NCBI GenBank assembly: GCA_903901055.1
Contig: CAIUPO010000063.1
Coordinates: forward strand, 62,001-126,000
DNA length: 64,000 bases
Direction of reading: 5' to 3'
From: an uncultured Bacteroidota bacterium
GTDB lineage: Bacteria > Bacteroidota > Bacteroidia > JABEUT01
The position numbers and the translations under genes were made by a program. Shown one piece after another: positions 8,009 to 16,349 of the stretch. The notes below the pieces were generated by a model. It saw only the letters and a program-made list of their open reading frames with translations, did no database searches and was not told the origin of the DNA. Within the stretch, counting starts at the first letter, position 1. Each line of letters opens with the position of its first letter.

Positions 8009-11000
8009 TTACCTTATCAACTGCAAAAACCCTTGCTTTTTATATTCATTTCCACCGCAGGTGCCTGAGATTATATAGTAATAAACTCCATCAACTGCGT
8101 CGGCTCCGCCTTCGGTTTTACCATCCCAATAAACATTCGGGTTGGTTGTTTTGAACATCTCCTTACCCCAGCGGTCATAAATTAAAGTGGACCAATTGCT
8201 GATACCTTTCGTCTCAATATAAAAGAGGTTATTTGTTCCGCCGTTTGCGCCAACATGGTTTGCCCCATAAGTAGGTGTAATAACATTGGGCACAATAAAA
8301 TCAAAACATTCTATGCTAATGGTAACCGTGTGTACACTCTCACAACCCATTGAATCGGTTGCAATAACTGTATAGGTGGTGGTAACGGTTGGTGTTACTA
8401 CTACTGAATCGCATAATGGAGGGTCTTTACAAACTACGGAAGGTTGCCAGCTATAGGATATTATCCCTGAGCCTTTAGCAACAATGATCGTATCATGCCC
8501 GATTGAAATAACCGCAGGACAACATGCACTCACGTTAGGGATTATCGGTTTAACAGTTATTGTTTTTGTAACAGGGCATCCATCCGAAATTGTAACCGTA
8601 TAAGTAGTGGACGAACTAATTGATACGTCGATTGTATCCGATGTTTGTCCGCCGGGTTTCCATTTATAGGTGAATGGACCGGAACCTGTTCCTGTTGCAG
8701 TAACTACAATCGGGGTATTTGAACAACCTCCTGCATAACTTACACTTCCCGTAGTAACAGGCTTTACTGTTACTTTGTAACGAGTTGTATCGGGGCAATT
8801 GCGGGAGTTATAGGCAACCACGTAAAAACTCGAGTCCTGATTAATGTTTCCGGTAATATAGGTTGTTTTGGTACTTCCGTTATTCCATTTATAGGAAGTG
8901 CCTCCGCTTACGGTAAGTGTATCCCGTATTCCACGACATTTCCATAAAGAGCCTTTAATAACTGGTTTTTGCAATGGTATTACAACAAGCGTTACAATTT
9001 TCTGCGCACTGTCGCATCTTCCATAAACGGTTGCGGTAAAGGTTCTGGTAGCCGTATCGGTAACTGTAATGGAAGAGGTTGTTGCACCGTTGCTCCATTT
9101 GTAAGTAACATTGCCGCCGCTGCCTGTGGCAGTAAATGTTGCAAGTTGATTAGGGCAAATGGTGTCATTCTTGCTTACCGCAATAGTTGATAAAGGGAAA
9201 ATATTTATTTTCTTGGTAGCTGAATCACTGCAAGTGCCTGCTGTGGCATGAAGGGTATAGGTTGTAGTTGTGCTAGGGGTTACCCATATCGTAGTAGATG
9301 TTTTCCCATTACTCCAGACAAATGAGCTTCCTCCGCTCGCGGTAAGCAAAATGCTGTCGCCCTGGCATACCGAATCTTTGGATGCTATAATGGAGGCCGC
9401 CGGAGAAATAACATGTATCGTAATGGTTGTATCATGTGTACAGAGGCCATTTTTGGCAGTAACCGTATACGTGGTTGTAGTGGAAATTACCCTTGTGATA
9501 GAAGTGGTAGTTGCACCCGTACTCCATGTATAGGTTGTACCACCAGTTACTTTCAATGTATCGGTATACCCCGAACAGACAGAGTCCTTCCCTGTTATTA
9601 TGGGTTTAGGCGCTTGAAATACTTTTATAGTAACCGTTGATGAAGCAGTACACCCGTTTGAATCTGCCGCATTTATAGTATAGGTAGTTGTAGCTGTCGG
9701 GCTGGCCGTAGGATTAGGGCAGTTGTAACACGTCAACCCAATATTAGGGGTCCAGTTATAGGTTTTTAATCCGGAAGCCGTAAGGATAATATTGCTTCCA
9801 TTACAAATACTATCATTACCCGGGGCTATTGTAAGGGTTGGTGTTACCGGGTTTACAAGGTTAACTACCACACTGTACCTGCATCCCCCACTGTCGGTTA
9901 TTACACAAATATAAGTTCCGGCAATAAGTCCGGTATCCTTTTGTGTGGTTGCCCCGTTATTCCATAAGAAAGAGTATGGCGATGTTCCACCATAAGGGTA
10001 TACGGTGATATTCCCTTTTGAAAGCGCACAATTAGGATTGGTGTCTTTTATGTTAGCTCCGTAACCGGGCTTACCGCTGATGTTTATAATTGCAGTGTCT
10101 GAATGCGGAGGGCAGGCAGCATCGGTAACTGTTACGGTATATATTCCGGCACATAACCCGGTATCGGTCTGGTCAGTAGAACCATTACTCCAAAGGAATT
10201 TGAAAGGCGCTATCCCGCAGTTGATAGTAACGGATGCAGTTCCGTTGCAAGCTGAACATGAAGTTGGGGAACCGGCCGATCTTGAAATAAGCTTTGCCAG
10301 TGCCGGAACCTGAATAGAGGAAACAAAACCATCGCCGCACAAATACAAAAGATCATTCTGGCCCAAGGCGAGGTCATACACTGTACCGGGCATCTTCAGG
10401 GTTGTATCAACCTTCATGGTAGGTTTAAATACTTTTAAAGAATCCATGGCGCCAAGAAAAATATTATCACAGGCATCTACATCCAAACCACCCCAGTTAA
10501 AGGATAAATTAGTAACGTAAACACTGTCATTAAGCACTCCGGTAGTTTTATTAAACTGTTTAAGCGAGGCACCATCATACATATATAGCCAGTTAGGGCT
10601 TGCTGCCATACCATTCATTCCATTGGCATTTCCGACTGAGTTATTAACATAGGGTACGCTGTTAACCTCTTGAATATTGAAGTAATCGGGCATTATATAT
10701 GTGGTAGGGCTCAGCGTTGGAACAGGCAATTTGCAAATTTCATTACTGAATTTATTTTCTGCCAGCGTATGCGCCGTTGCCACATAACCATAAGCCCCGG
10801 AAGGATCCATGCAAATAAATGCAATGTCGTGGTAGGCAACGGTAGCACTCAATATATTAACAGGGTTGGCAGTTGTCATAGTAGTATCGAGCATACAAGC
10901 CTGGTAAAATGCATTTGTTCCACCAGTACCGATTAAAATATTTCCGTTGCAGGGGTTGTAAACGGCCCTCCACATTTCCTGCAATGAATTATTACCCAAA

Positions 11001-12100
11001 AAAGTTCCTATCAACGATCCCAGGGTATTTATTTTAAAAACTTTTGCTCCGCCAACGTTGTCAAACCCTTCGGTGATATAAGTATTTTGCGAATGGTGGT
11101 CAACCACGATGTCGCCATAATAATAATACGTAAAGGATGTATTATAGGTCCACATTATATTGCCTGTAGGGTCTATTTTAACGCACTGGTAGGGATATTG
11201 TCCGCCTAATGCATATACATTTCCTGAATTATCATAATCAAGATCATAAGCCCTGTCAAGGGTTGTAAATAATGGATCTGTGATCCATGGGTCAATAACC
11301 AGTGTACTTTCCGGATTGTATTTATCAACTTTAAAGGAAACTGTATTGCCATTCAGTTCAAAGCCTACATTAACATTACCGTCGTAATCAAATTGGATAA
11401 GGTCTCCTTTGGGGCTATGGTCCGTAATTTCCCCCACATCACTTTTCATTACCATATTTCCTTCCTTATCAAGCTTCATATCCTTAAGCTCCGGATAATT
11501 CAGCTTTATCATGGAAACATCCCCGCCGGGATGCACAATTATGGAATATTCCAACCCATCCTTATCTTTAGGAAAGGTGTATTCAATATCAATATTCGGG
11601 TAAATATTTTTGTAAGTAATTTTCTTATAAATGTCTGTTTTTATGGTTGAGTTTATTCCTTTTGGGTAGGTATAATAGTAATCCAGCTTCATGGCTTTAT
11701 CAATCGTTACCAAAGGATTTGCGCCAACCCAGCTACAAGCCATAAAATGATCTATAGGCTTTACAAATTCACGTGCATCATCATCCTTATCTCCATCCGA
11801 TGCTGCCGCTGTTTTAGGGAATTCTTTATAACCATAAACAATACCATTGGCAGTAAAGTATGCGAACACTTTACCTAATTGAGCCGCAAAAAACACCTTT
11901 TCATTTCCGGGGATTATTCCGTCAAACTGGCCTTTGTTCTCAATAAAAACCTGATGTTTAAAAGGGTTAATGCTCCATTTCACTTTAAATTGCTTGCCAT
12001 TCTTTCCGGATGCACCTTGGGAATTATTCGTCTGGGAATAGCCAATTGTGCTAAACAGCAAACTAAAGAGGCAAACTAATTTTAAATATTTTTTAATCAT
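8009..12100 (-). CDS. Giant T9SS type B surface protein with DUF7948-like N-terminus
   Basis: The 1363-residue product has a signal peptide (MIKKYLKLVCLFSLLFSTIGYSQ). Residues about 50-270 look like the DUF7948-type domain (VFIENKGQFDG, GKVFAYFTANGIVYGY, YKNIYPNIDIEYTF, LVIDPWI). A propeller-like region follows to about 600 (NSGNVYALGGQYP, GDIVVDHHSQNTY). Then come two SprB repeats, about six WSNG modules and a C-terminal gliding-motility domain (FDFIVPNVITPTYG, IYDRWGKEMFKTTNPNVYWD, GFLQLIR). The modules after about residue 600 match the gene downstream one for one in order and sequence. It is a secreted, probably surface-attached protein; the ligand is unknown. Confidence 0.88.
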   Translation of the reverse strand: MIKKYLKLVCLFSLLFSTIGYSQTNNSQGASGKNGKQFKVKWSINPFKHQVFIENKGQFDGIIPGNEKVFFAAQLGKVFAYFTANGIVYGYKEFPKTAAASDGDKDDDAREFVKPIDHFMACSWVGANPLVTIDKAMKLDYYYTYPKGINSTIKTDIYKKITYKNIYPNIDIEYTFPKDKDGLEYSIIVHPGGDVSMIKLNYPELKDMKLDKEGNMVMKSDVGEITDHSPKGDLIQFDYDGNVNVGFELNGNTVSFKVDKYNPESTLVIDPWITDPLFTTLDRAYDLDYDNSGNVYALGGQYPYQCVKIDPTGNIMWTYNTSFTYYYYGDIVVDHHSQNTYITEGFDNVGGAKVFKINTLGSLIGTFLGNNSLQEMWRAVYNPCNGNILIGTGGTNAFYQACMLDTTMTTANPVNILSATVAYHDIAFICMDPSGAYGYVATAHTLAENKFSNEICKLPVPTLSPTTYIMPDYFNIQEVNSVPYVNNSVGNANGMNGMAASPNWLYMYDGASLKQFNKTTGVLNDSVYVTNLSFNWGGLDVDACDNIFLGAMDSLKVFKPTMKVDTTLKMPGTVYDLALGQNDLLYLCGDGFVSSIQVPALAKLISRSAGSPTSCSACNGTASVTINCGIAPFKFLWSNGSTDQTDTGLCAGIYTVTVTDAACPPHSDTAIINISGKPGYGANIKDTNPNCALSKGNITVYPYGGTSPYSFLWNNGATTQKDTGLIAGTYICVITDSGGCRYSVVVNLVNPVTPTLTIAPGNDSICNGSNIILTASGLKTYNWTPNIGLTCYNCPNPTASPTATTTYTINAADSNGCTASSTVTIKVFQAPKPIITGKDSVCSGYTDTLKVTGGTTYTWSTGATTTSITRVISTTTTYTVTAKNGLCTHDTTITIHVISPAASIIASKDSVCQGDSILLTASGGSSFVWSNGKTSTTIWVTPSTTTTYTLHATAGTCSDSATKKINIFPLSTIAVSKNDTICPNQLATFTATGSGGNVTYKWSNGATTSSITVTDTATRTFTATVYGRCDSAQKIVTLVVIPLQKPVIKGSLWKCRGIRDTLTVSGGTSYKWNNGSTKTTYITGNINQDSSFYVVAYNSRNCPDTTRYKVTVKPVTTGSVSYAGGCSNTPIVVTATGTGSGPFTYKWKPGGQTSDTIDVSISSSTTYTVTISDGCPVTKTITVKPIIPNVSACCPAVISIGHDTIIVAKGSGIISYSWQPSVVCKDPPLCDSVVVTPTVTTTYTVIATDSMGCESVHTVTISIECFDFIVPNVITPTYGANHVGANGGTNNLFYIETKGISNWSTLIYDRWGKEMFKTTNPNVYWDGKTEGGADAVDGVYYYIISGTCGGNEYKKQGFLQLIR

Positions 12101-12209
12101 GGTAGGTATGGTATGTCAAAAAGCTATGATGAATAATAAGTACTTCCCTAAGGTAATGTCAACAAATTTATGAAATACATTGCCATCAGCAGATGACAAT
12201 TTGCAGGAC

Positions 12210-12272
12210 ACTCAAAATAGTTTAGATTTAAGCATGCTTCCCGCCTTTCGCCTAAACTAATACGTCGTTTTC
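12210..12272 (-). terminator. Possible terminator/structured spacer
   Basis: Downstream of the 12303..13673 gene on the minus strand the spacer contains AGTTTAG ... CTAAACTATTTTG with an internal AAGCATGCTT palindrome, which could fold as a long hairpin followed by T-rich sequence. Nothing else recognisable lies in the 202-nt gap. Confidence 0.35.
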
Positions 12273-12302
12273 CTAGCACAGGTTGGGTGGTTGTGAAAAT
12301 AA

Positions 12303-13673
12303 TTATTCTTTCACCAGTTTACCCTGATTAATAACACGTCCCGATTCATTTACTATCCTGTAAAAGTAAATTCCGGAAGGTTCAGTGGAGATATTAAGTT
12401 CATTGTCACCCTGAACTTGTTTCAGGGTCGCAACAAAGACTTTTTTTCCAAAAATATCGTATAGCTCAATAATAGGATGGGATGCTGAAACAAGTTCAGC
12501 ATGACTTAGTGTAAATGTAAATTTACCATTGCCAGGGTTCGGATAAACAAGCACATCTTCTACCCTATTTGCTACTTCATTCATTCCTGAAGTATTTACT
12601 TTACCCCAAACAGCAACATCAATAGCATCCGAAGTCCCTGCACGGGTAAATTGTCCTGCCGCATATAATGCAGAGTCGTAAACGGTTAAAGCTGCTAGAT
12701 TATAGTTAATGCCTTGGGTACTTAAAGTATCCCATGCTGTACCATTCCAAGATGCAATACTATTTGCCGTAAGTGCTCCGGCTTTGCTAAACAATCCTCC
12801 AACATAAAGCTTTCCGTTAAAAACCGAGAATGCCTCAACACCAGTTATTCCGGTAACTCCGGCACCTACCGCCGACCAGTTTGCATCGTTCCATTTGGCA
12901 ATAAAATGCGCAGCAACTCCGGCAGTTGTAAAGTTCCCGCCCACATACAACGACCCGCTATAAGCCTGCAATGCGAAAACGGGGGCATTAGTTCCCGTTC
13001 CTACGGTGTCCCATTTTGTACCATCCCAACTCGCAATATTGCTCACGTTCCTTTTTCCGGCACGTGTAAACTGCCCTCCGGCATATAACTTTCCATTATA
13101 TACTGCAAGAGCATTCACGCTGTCGTTAATACCATTTGAAACAGAATCCCATTTTGTTCCATCCCAGCAGGCAATATTTTCCGCCTTTATTCCGCCGGCA
13201 TGGCAAAACGCACCAGCAACATATAATTTACCGTTGTATATAGCCATAGCATCGGCCCAGCCGGTACCGTTGCCACAATATTGCAGCCCTTTGGTTGTAA
13301 CCGTATCCCACTGGCTTCCGTCCCAAACGGCTATATTATTAGTTGGCAAGCCATCGGCCGCAAAAAAAGACCCGCAGGCATATAGCTTTCCCTGATAAAC
13401 ACACATTGCAGCCACATAATTTTGTCCCCCTGTAAGCCCCGACCCTACTCCATTCCAGCTAGTACCATTCCACCGTGCAATATTATTTACAGGCACATTT
13501 CCCGCCTCATAAAACCATTCTCCTCCAACATACAACTCGTTATTATAAGTTGCAGCTGTAAGCAAACCCCAATCGCTTGTAGCACCCGTTCCTAAAGGAC
13601 CCCAAGTTTGTGCAAAACCTGCACTGAAAATTGAAACACTAAAAATAAAAGTGAGTAATCTCTTTTTGTTCAT
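12303..13673 (-). CDS. Secreted beta-propeller protein with T9SS type A sorting domain
   Basis: The 456-residue product has a signal peptide (LLTFIFSVSIFSAGFAQ), about eight propeller blades of around 45 residues with the consensus NIAxWNGxxWxxVGxG...ALxxYNGKLYVGGxFxxAG, and a C-terminal sorting domain from about residue 375 (VYPNPGNGKFTFTL, IIELYDIFGKKVF, NISTEPSGIYFYRIV, GKLVKE). The type IX machinery should export it and cut off or anchor the C-terminus. Two loops of the sorting domain read HAELVSASH and LKQVQGDN; these are translations of a dispersed DNA repeat (see the repeat entry). The C-terminal domain stays in frame and looks intact despite them. Confidence 0.88.
   Translation of the reverse strand: MNKKRLLTFIFSVSIFSAGFAQTWGPLGTGATSDWGLLTAATYNNELYVGGEWFYEAGNVPVNNIARWNGTSWNGVGSGLTGGQNYVAAMCVYQGKLYACGSFFAADGLPTNNIAVWDGSQWDTVTTKGLQYCGNGTGWADAMAIYNGKLYVAGAFCHAGGIKAENIACWDGTKWDSVSNGINDSVNALAVYNGKLYAGGQFTRAGKRNVSNIASWDGTKWDTVGTGTNAPVFALQAYSGSLYVGGNFTTAGVAAHFIAKWNDANWSAVGAGVTGITGVEAFSVFNGKLYVGGLFSKAGALTANSIASWNGTAWDTLSTQGINYNLAALTVYDSALYAAGQFTRAGTSDAIDVAVWGKVNTSGMNEVANRVEDVLVYPNPGNGKFTFTLSHAELVSASHPIIELYDIFGKKVFVATLKQVQGDNELNISTEPSGIYFYRIVNESGRVINQGKLVKE
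12404..12506. repeat. Head-to-head REP-type repeat pair inside a T9SS sorting domain
   Basis: One arm is GTCACCCTGAACTTGTTTCAGGGTC (12406-12430). The other, 50 bp away, is GATGCTGAAACAAGTTCAGCATGAC (12481-12505). The reverse complement of the second matches the first at all but a few positions. Each arm has its own CTGAA/TTCAG dyad. The arms bracket the sorting-domain core and are translated as LKQVQGD and HAELVSAS. The word is one I recognise as a common intergenic repeat in many bacterial genomes (from memory). Confidence 0.85.
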
Positions 13674-13992
13674 ACTGCTTATTTAATAAATTATCCTTTT
13701 CGGGAGTATTCCTTTTTTAAATTATATGCCTCGTAAAAATACATTTCTATCGTATCAGCAAAAGATTTTTTTTAAACGATCTGAAACCCCGTTGAATTTT
13801 TATGTAAAATTAGGATTAACAAACACAACCGCAAACCAAAAAAAATGCACGTTTCACCAATAATTATGCCGGCTAATAACTTGTGAATAAAAATTTAACA
13901 TGAAATTAGTTTGATGTAAATAAAACTATGCTACTTTTGACCAACATTATACAATTACGCACCTTCATTAAAAACAACTAAACAACAAAAAC
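13674..13992. other. 319-nt divergent intergenic region
   Basis: This gap separates the minus-strand propeller gene from the plus-strand DUF4190-like gene. It is AT-rich and contains no convincing ORF or RNA structure. The only signal I can support is the promoter for the plus-strand gene listed separately. Confidence 0.6.
13910..13939 (+). promoter_or_regulatory. Bacteroidota-type sigma promoter
   Basis: TTTG (13910-13913), an 18-bp spacer and TACTTTTG (13932-13939) match the TTTG / TAnnTTTG promoter of Bacteroidota exactly. Transcription should start near 13946, leaving a roughly 47-nt A-rich leader before the ATG at 13993. Confidence 0.75.
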
Positions 13993-14331
13993 ATGGAAAA
14001 CACAACACCAACAGCACCTAAATCAGGTGGATGGAAAGTAATGGGAATCATTTCGGTAGTTCTCGGCGGACTTAGCATCATCCTTTCTTTTATCCCTTGT
14101 GTAGGTGGCTTAGCTATTTACTCAGGCATTTTAGCAACCATTCTCAGTATTATTGCTTTAGTAATGGCTAACAGCGCAAAAGCATCAAAAATGATGGCAA
14201 TCGTAGCATTGGTTATTTCAGTTGCTTCTATCGGAGTAGGCTACTGGAGAGCTAAACAATTGGCTGATGCCATTGGTGGTGGGTTAAACCAACTTCAAGA
14301 AAAATTAGATTCTGCTAAAAACGCACATTAA
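13993..14331 (+). CDS. Small DUF4190-like membrane protein
   Basis: The 112-residue product has three hydrophobic segments (VMGIISVVLGGLSIILSF, GLAIYSGILATILSIIALVMA and MMAIVALVISVASIGVGYW) and a charged C-terminal tail (QLADAIGGGLNQLQEKLD). It resembles small DUF4190-type membrane proteins of unknown function. Its stop codon overlaps the start of the next gene in TAATG, so the two are translationally coupled. A consensus promoter lies 54 nt upstream. Confidence 0.8.
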   Translation: MENTTPTAPKSGGWKVMGIISVVLGGLSIILSFIPCVGGLAIYSGILATILSIIALVMANSAKASKMMAIVALVISVASIGVGYWRAKQLADAIGGGLNQLQEKLDSAKNAH

Positions 14332-14729
14332 TGCGTAGCAGTTATCTGCTCTTTAATAAAACAATTGCCGCTACATTAGCGGCAATTGTTTTTTATTTTG
14401 GTATCTATCCCATCTTCGGCGATTATGCAGTGCAATGCCAGGTGCTAAAAGCAACGGGCCACCCTTGCATTGGTTGCGGATTAACACGCGGCATTCACGA
14501 AGCCATATTATTCCACTTCGACAAAGCCCTGCTCTGGAATTCCAACTCTATCCTTATTTTATCTTTTTTAGTAATTACTGTTTTATTACGTCTTGTAATA
14601 AACCGCATCATTAAAAAAATGGAGTCTATAGGTAAACTCCGCCTCATTCTATTTATTGACTTAGCCTTTTCAGTTTGCCTTTACCTGTTTTGCTTCTGGC
14701 ATTTTTTCACCAACCAGATTTTTAAGTAA
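14331..14729 (+). CDS. DUF2752 membrane protein
   Basis: The 132-residue product carries the DUF2752 hallmark HPCIGCGLTRGIHEAILFHF at about residues 43-62, followed by two membrane helices (NSILILSFLVITVLLRLVI and LILFIDLAFSVCLYLFCFW). The family is common in Bacteroidota and of unknown function; its conserved cysteines suggest a membrane-embedded motif. The start overlaps the stop of the upstream membrane protein by one base. Confidence 0.85.
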   Translation: MRSSYLLFNKTIAATLAAIVFYFGIYPIFGDYAVQCQVLKATGHPCIGCGLTRGIHEAILFHFDKALLWNSNSILILSFLVITVLLRLVINRIIKKMESIGKLRLILFIDLAFSVCLYLFCFWHFFTNQIFK

Positions 14730-14748
14730 TTCACATTACCCAGTGAGA

Positions 14749-14780
14749 TTGTCATCCTGAGTGAAGCGAGGGATCTCTTT
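14749..14780. repeat. GTCATCCTGAG-type dispersed repeat
   Basis: TTGTCATCCTGAGTGAAGCGAGGGATCT follows the DUF2752 gene. I recognise this word from memory as a frequent intergenic repeat in Bacteroidota. It is related in design to the GTCAYCCTGAACTTGTTTCAGG repeat found inside the gene at 12303..13673. Confidence 0.6.
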
Positions 14781-14812
14781 TAACTTACCCTTGCCTATAT
14801 CCATATTTTTCA

Positions 14813-14820
14813 TAAATTTG
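14813..14820 (+). promoter_or_regulatory. TAnnTTTG box upstream of a small ORF
   Basis: TAAATTTG matches the -7 element of Bacteroidota promoters, with TTG at 14791-14793 at a 19-bp spacing. The ATG of the 42-residue ORF lies 17 nt further down, so this box supports that small gene being expressed. Confidence 0.55.
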
Positions 14821-14837
14821 AATTATAAATTCATTCC

Positions 14838-14966
14838 ATGAATACACTGCTGAAAAATAAAATCCTCGAAATTTTAATAGGAACAGGCAAAGTGATTGCA
14901 GCAATTGTAATTATTATGCTGCTGGGCATTATGTTTTTCTGGCACGGTAATGGGTTCTACAGATAA
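14838..14966 (+). CDS. 42-residue single-pass membrane protein
   Basis: This gene is too short for the ORF track. It encodes MNTLLKNKILEILIGTG followed by a hydrophobic helix (VIAAIVIIMLLGIMFFW) and the short tail HGNGFYR. The layout (a positively charged start, one helix, an aromatic end) and the promoter box directly in front make it a credible small membrane protein. No homologue is recalled. It sits between two dispersed repeats and downstream of two other small membrane proteins. Confidence 0.55.
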   Translation: MNTLLKNKILEILIGTGKVIAAIVIIMLLGIMFFWHGNGFYR

Positions 14967-15001
14967 GCGGTTTGAAGGTTATTTCATTACCGGATTGGCC
15001 T

Positions 15002-15033
15002 TTGTAGGGACGATTCACAAATCGTCTCTACAA
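15002..15033. repeat. Palindromic dispersed repeat, copy 4
   Basis: TTGTAGGGACGATT-CACA-AATCGTCTCTACAA is a 14-bp inverted repeat with a single mismatch and a 4-nt loop. It is the longest-armed copy of the GGACGATT/AATCGTCC family in the window. It lies between the convergent 42-residue ORF and the end of the interrupted MORN gene, where it could also serve as a terminator. Confidence 0.75.
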
Positions 15034-15048
15034 TATCAACATTGAAAT

Positions 15049-15687
15049 CTATTTGATTTCCTTGCCTTTTTCGTCGTAGTGTATATAACTTTTTGTTTTC
15101 CCACGTTTAAATGTAATCACATCCCTGATTTTCCCATTGGTATACTAAAACTTTTCTACTCCATTTTCTATATCTCTCTTATAAGAGCATTCTCTTTCCA
15201 AAGTGTCTTTTTTATAATACACTCTCTCAATCCCATTTTTTTTTCCATTTACATATGCACACTCACAAATTATTGTTCCATCCTCATTATATTCCTTAAC
15301 AATACCATTCTTTTTCCCATTAATATTTGGAAACTCCTCATGTAAACTTCCATCTGTATAATATATTTTTTCAACCCCATTTTTCTTACCATTTACATAA
15401 GGTGTTTCACAAAATAATTTCCCGCTTTTTCCATAGTATCCTCTGGATATTCCAACCCTCCTTCCTCTGCGATAAATTGCAAGGTTATAGTATTCCTCAC
15501 TTGTATCTGTCGTTTGATAATACATATACCCATCACCATAATAATACTCGATCCACTTGCCTTCTTTACGCCCATGTACCATTTTATTTTCCGCTTCGGC
15601 TTTATTGGTAAATCCTAAACTATCAACTTGGGCAAATGCAGTAATTGCAAAGGACAAGGATAATATGGAAATCAAAAAACACCTCAT
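15049..15687 (-). pseudogene. MORN/YwqK-like exported protein interrupted by an in-frame amber codon
   Basis: The ORF track stops this gene at a TAG (15147..15145) after 180 residues, at ENGVEKF. In the same frame the sequence continues for exactly 31 more codons (YTNGKIRDVITFKRGKTKSY, IHYDEKGKEIK) to a TAG at 15051..15049. That tail matches the end of the next paralogue (SYDESGNEIK). The stop therefore sits where the repeats have a tyrosine (F-Y-Y-TNGK), one base from TAT or TAC. The rest has a signal peptide (FLISILSLSFAITAFAQ), the block GFTNKAEAENKMVHGRKEGKW and about five MORN-like repeats. It could be a recent nonsense mutation, a sequencing error or readthrough. Confidence 0.85.
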
Positions 15688-15690
15688 TTT

Positions 15691-16347
15691 CTATTTGATT
15701 TCATTACCGCTTTCATCATAAGATTTTCCTGATTTAAATACACCATTCTTCAAAATCGTCTGCGACTTAAGTTTGCCATTCTCATAATATTCTTTCAGAA
15801 TTATCTTCTTTCTATATTTACCATACTCCGTAACAATCATCACTTTTCCCGATTTATAAAACATCGTGTCAACCTCATTCCAAGTGCCCTTTACATATCC
15901 TCTTACCTCATTGAGTTCACCGGTAAAATAATATCGTTTCAGAATCCCGTTTTCCTTATCTTGCTGATAGGGTATCTGAACGCGAAGCATTACCTTATCA
16001 GGCTTTCCTCCAATAAAATATTCTTTATATATCCCAGATATAACTCCGTTAATATATGGAGTTTCCCTCCAAAGTTTACCGGTATTAATATTATAATCCC
16101 TCACTATTCCTACAGGTATACCATGCCTATAGATGGCTAATCTATAATAACGAACCTCAAGAACTAATCCATCATCTAAAGGAGAATCATACCCTGAATC
16201 TATACCCTCGCACCATTTCCCTTCCTTCAACCCATTCACCATTTTGTTTTCCGCTTCGGCTTTATTGGTAAAACCTAAACTATCTGCTTGGGCAAATGCA
16301 GCAATGGATAGGGAAAGGGATAATATGAGAATGAGAAAAAATTTCAT
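15691..16347 (-). CDS. MORN/YwqK-like exported protein
   Basis: The 218-residue product has a signal peptide (FLILILSLSLSIAAFAQ), the block GFTNKAEAENKMVNGLKEGKW shared with the downstream copy, and MORN-like repeats (GKLWRETPYINGVISGIYKEY, FTGELNEVRGYVKGTW, YENGKLKSQTILKNG). Proteins of this sort are often auto-annotated as YwqK-family antitoxins. With a signal peptide and no toxin gene nearby, a cell-envelope role is more likely. Only 3 nt separate it from the next gene. The N-terminal 45 residues of the two copies are so alike that duplication or gene conversion is recent. Confidence 0.8.
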   Translation of the reverse strand: MKFFLILILSLSLSIAAFAQADSLGFTNKAEAENKMVNGLKEGKWCEGIDSGYDSPLDDGLVLEVRYYRLAIYRHGIPVGIVRDYNINTGKLWRETPYINGVISGIYKEYFIGGKPDKVMLRVQIPYQQDKENGILKRYYFTGELNEVRGYVKGTWNEVDTMFYKSGKVMIVTEYGKYRKKIILKEYYENGKLKSQTILKNGVFKSGKSYDESGNEIK

Positions 16348-16349
16348 CT

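Noticed and set aside
4600-10200. Regularly recurring TACTCCATTTGTA-like words that could suggest a CRISPR or tandem array
   Set aside because: They are codons of the YKWSNG motif in Ig/PKD modules of the two giant proteins, spaced by domain length, with no uniform repeats or spacers.
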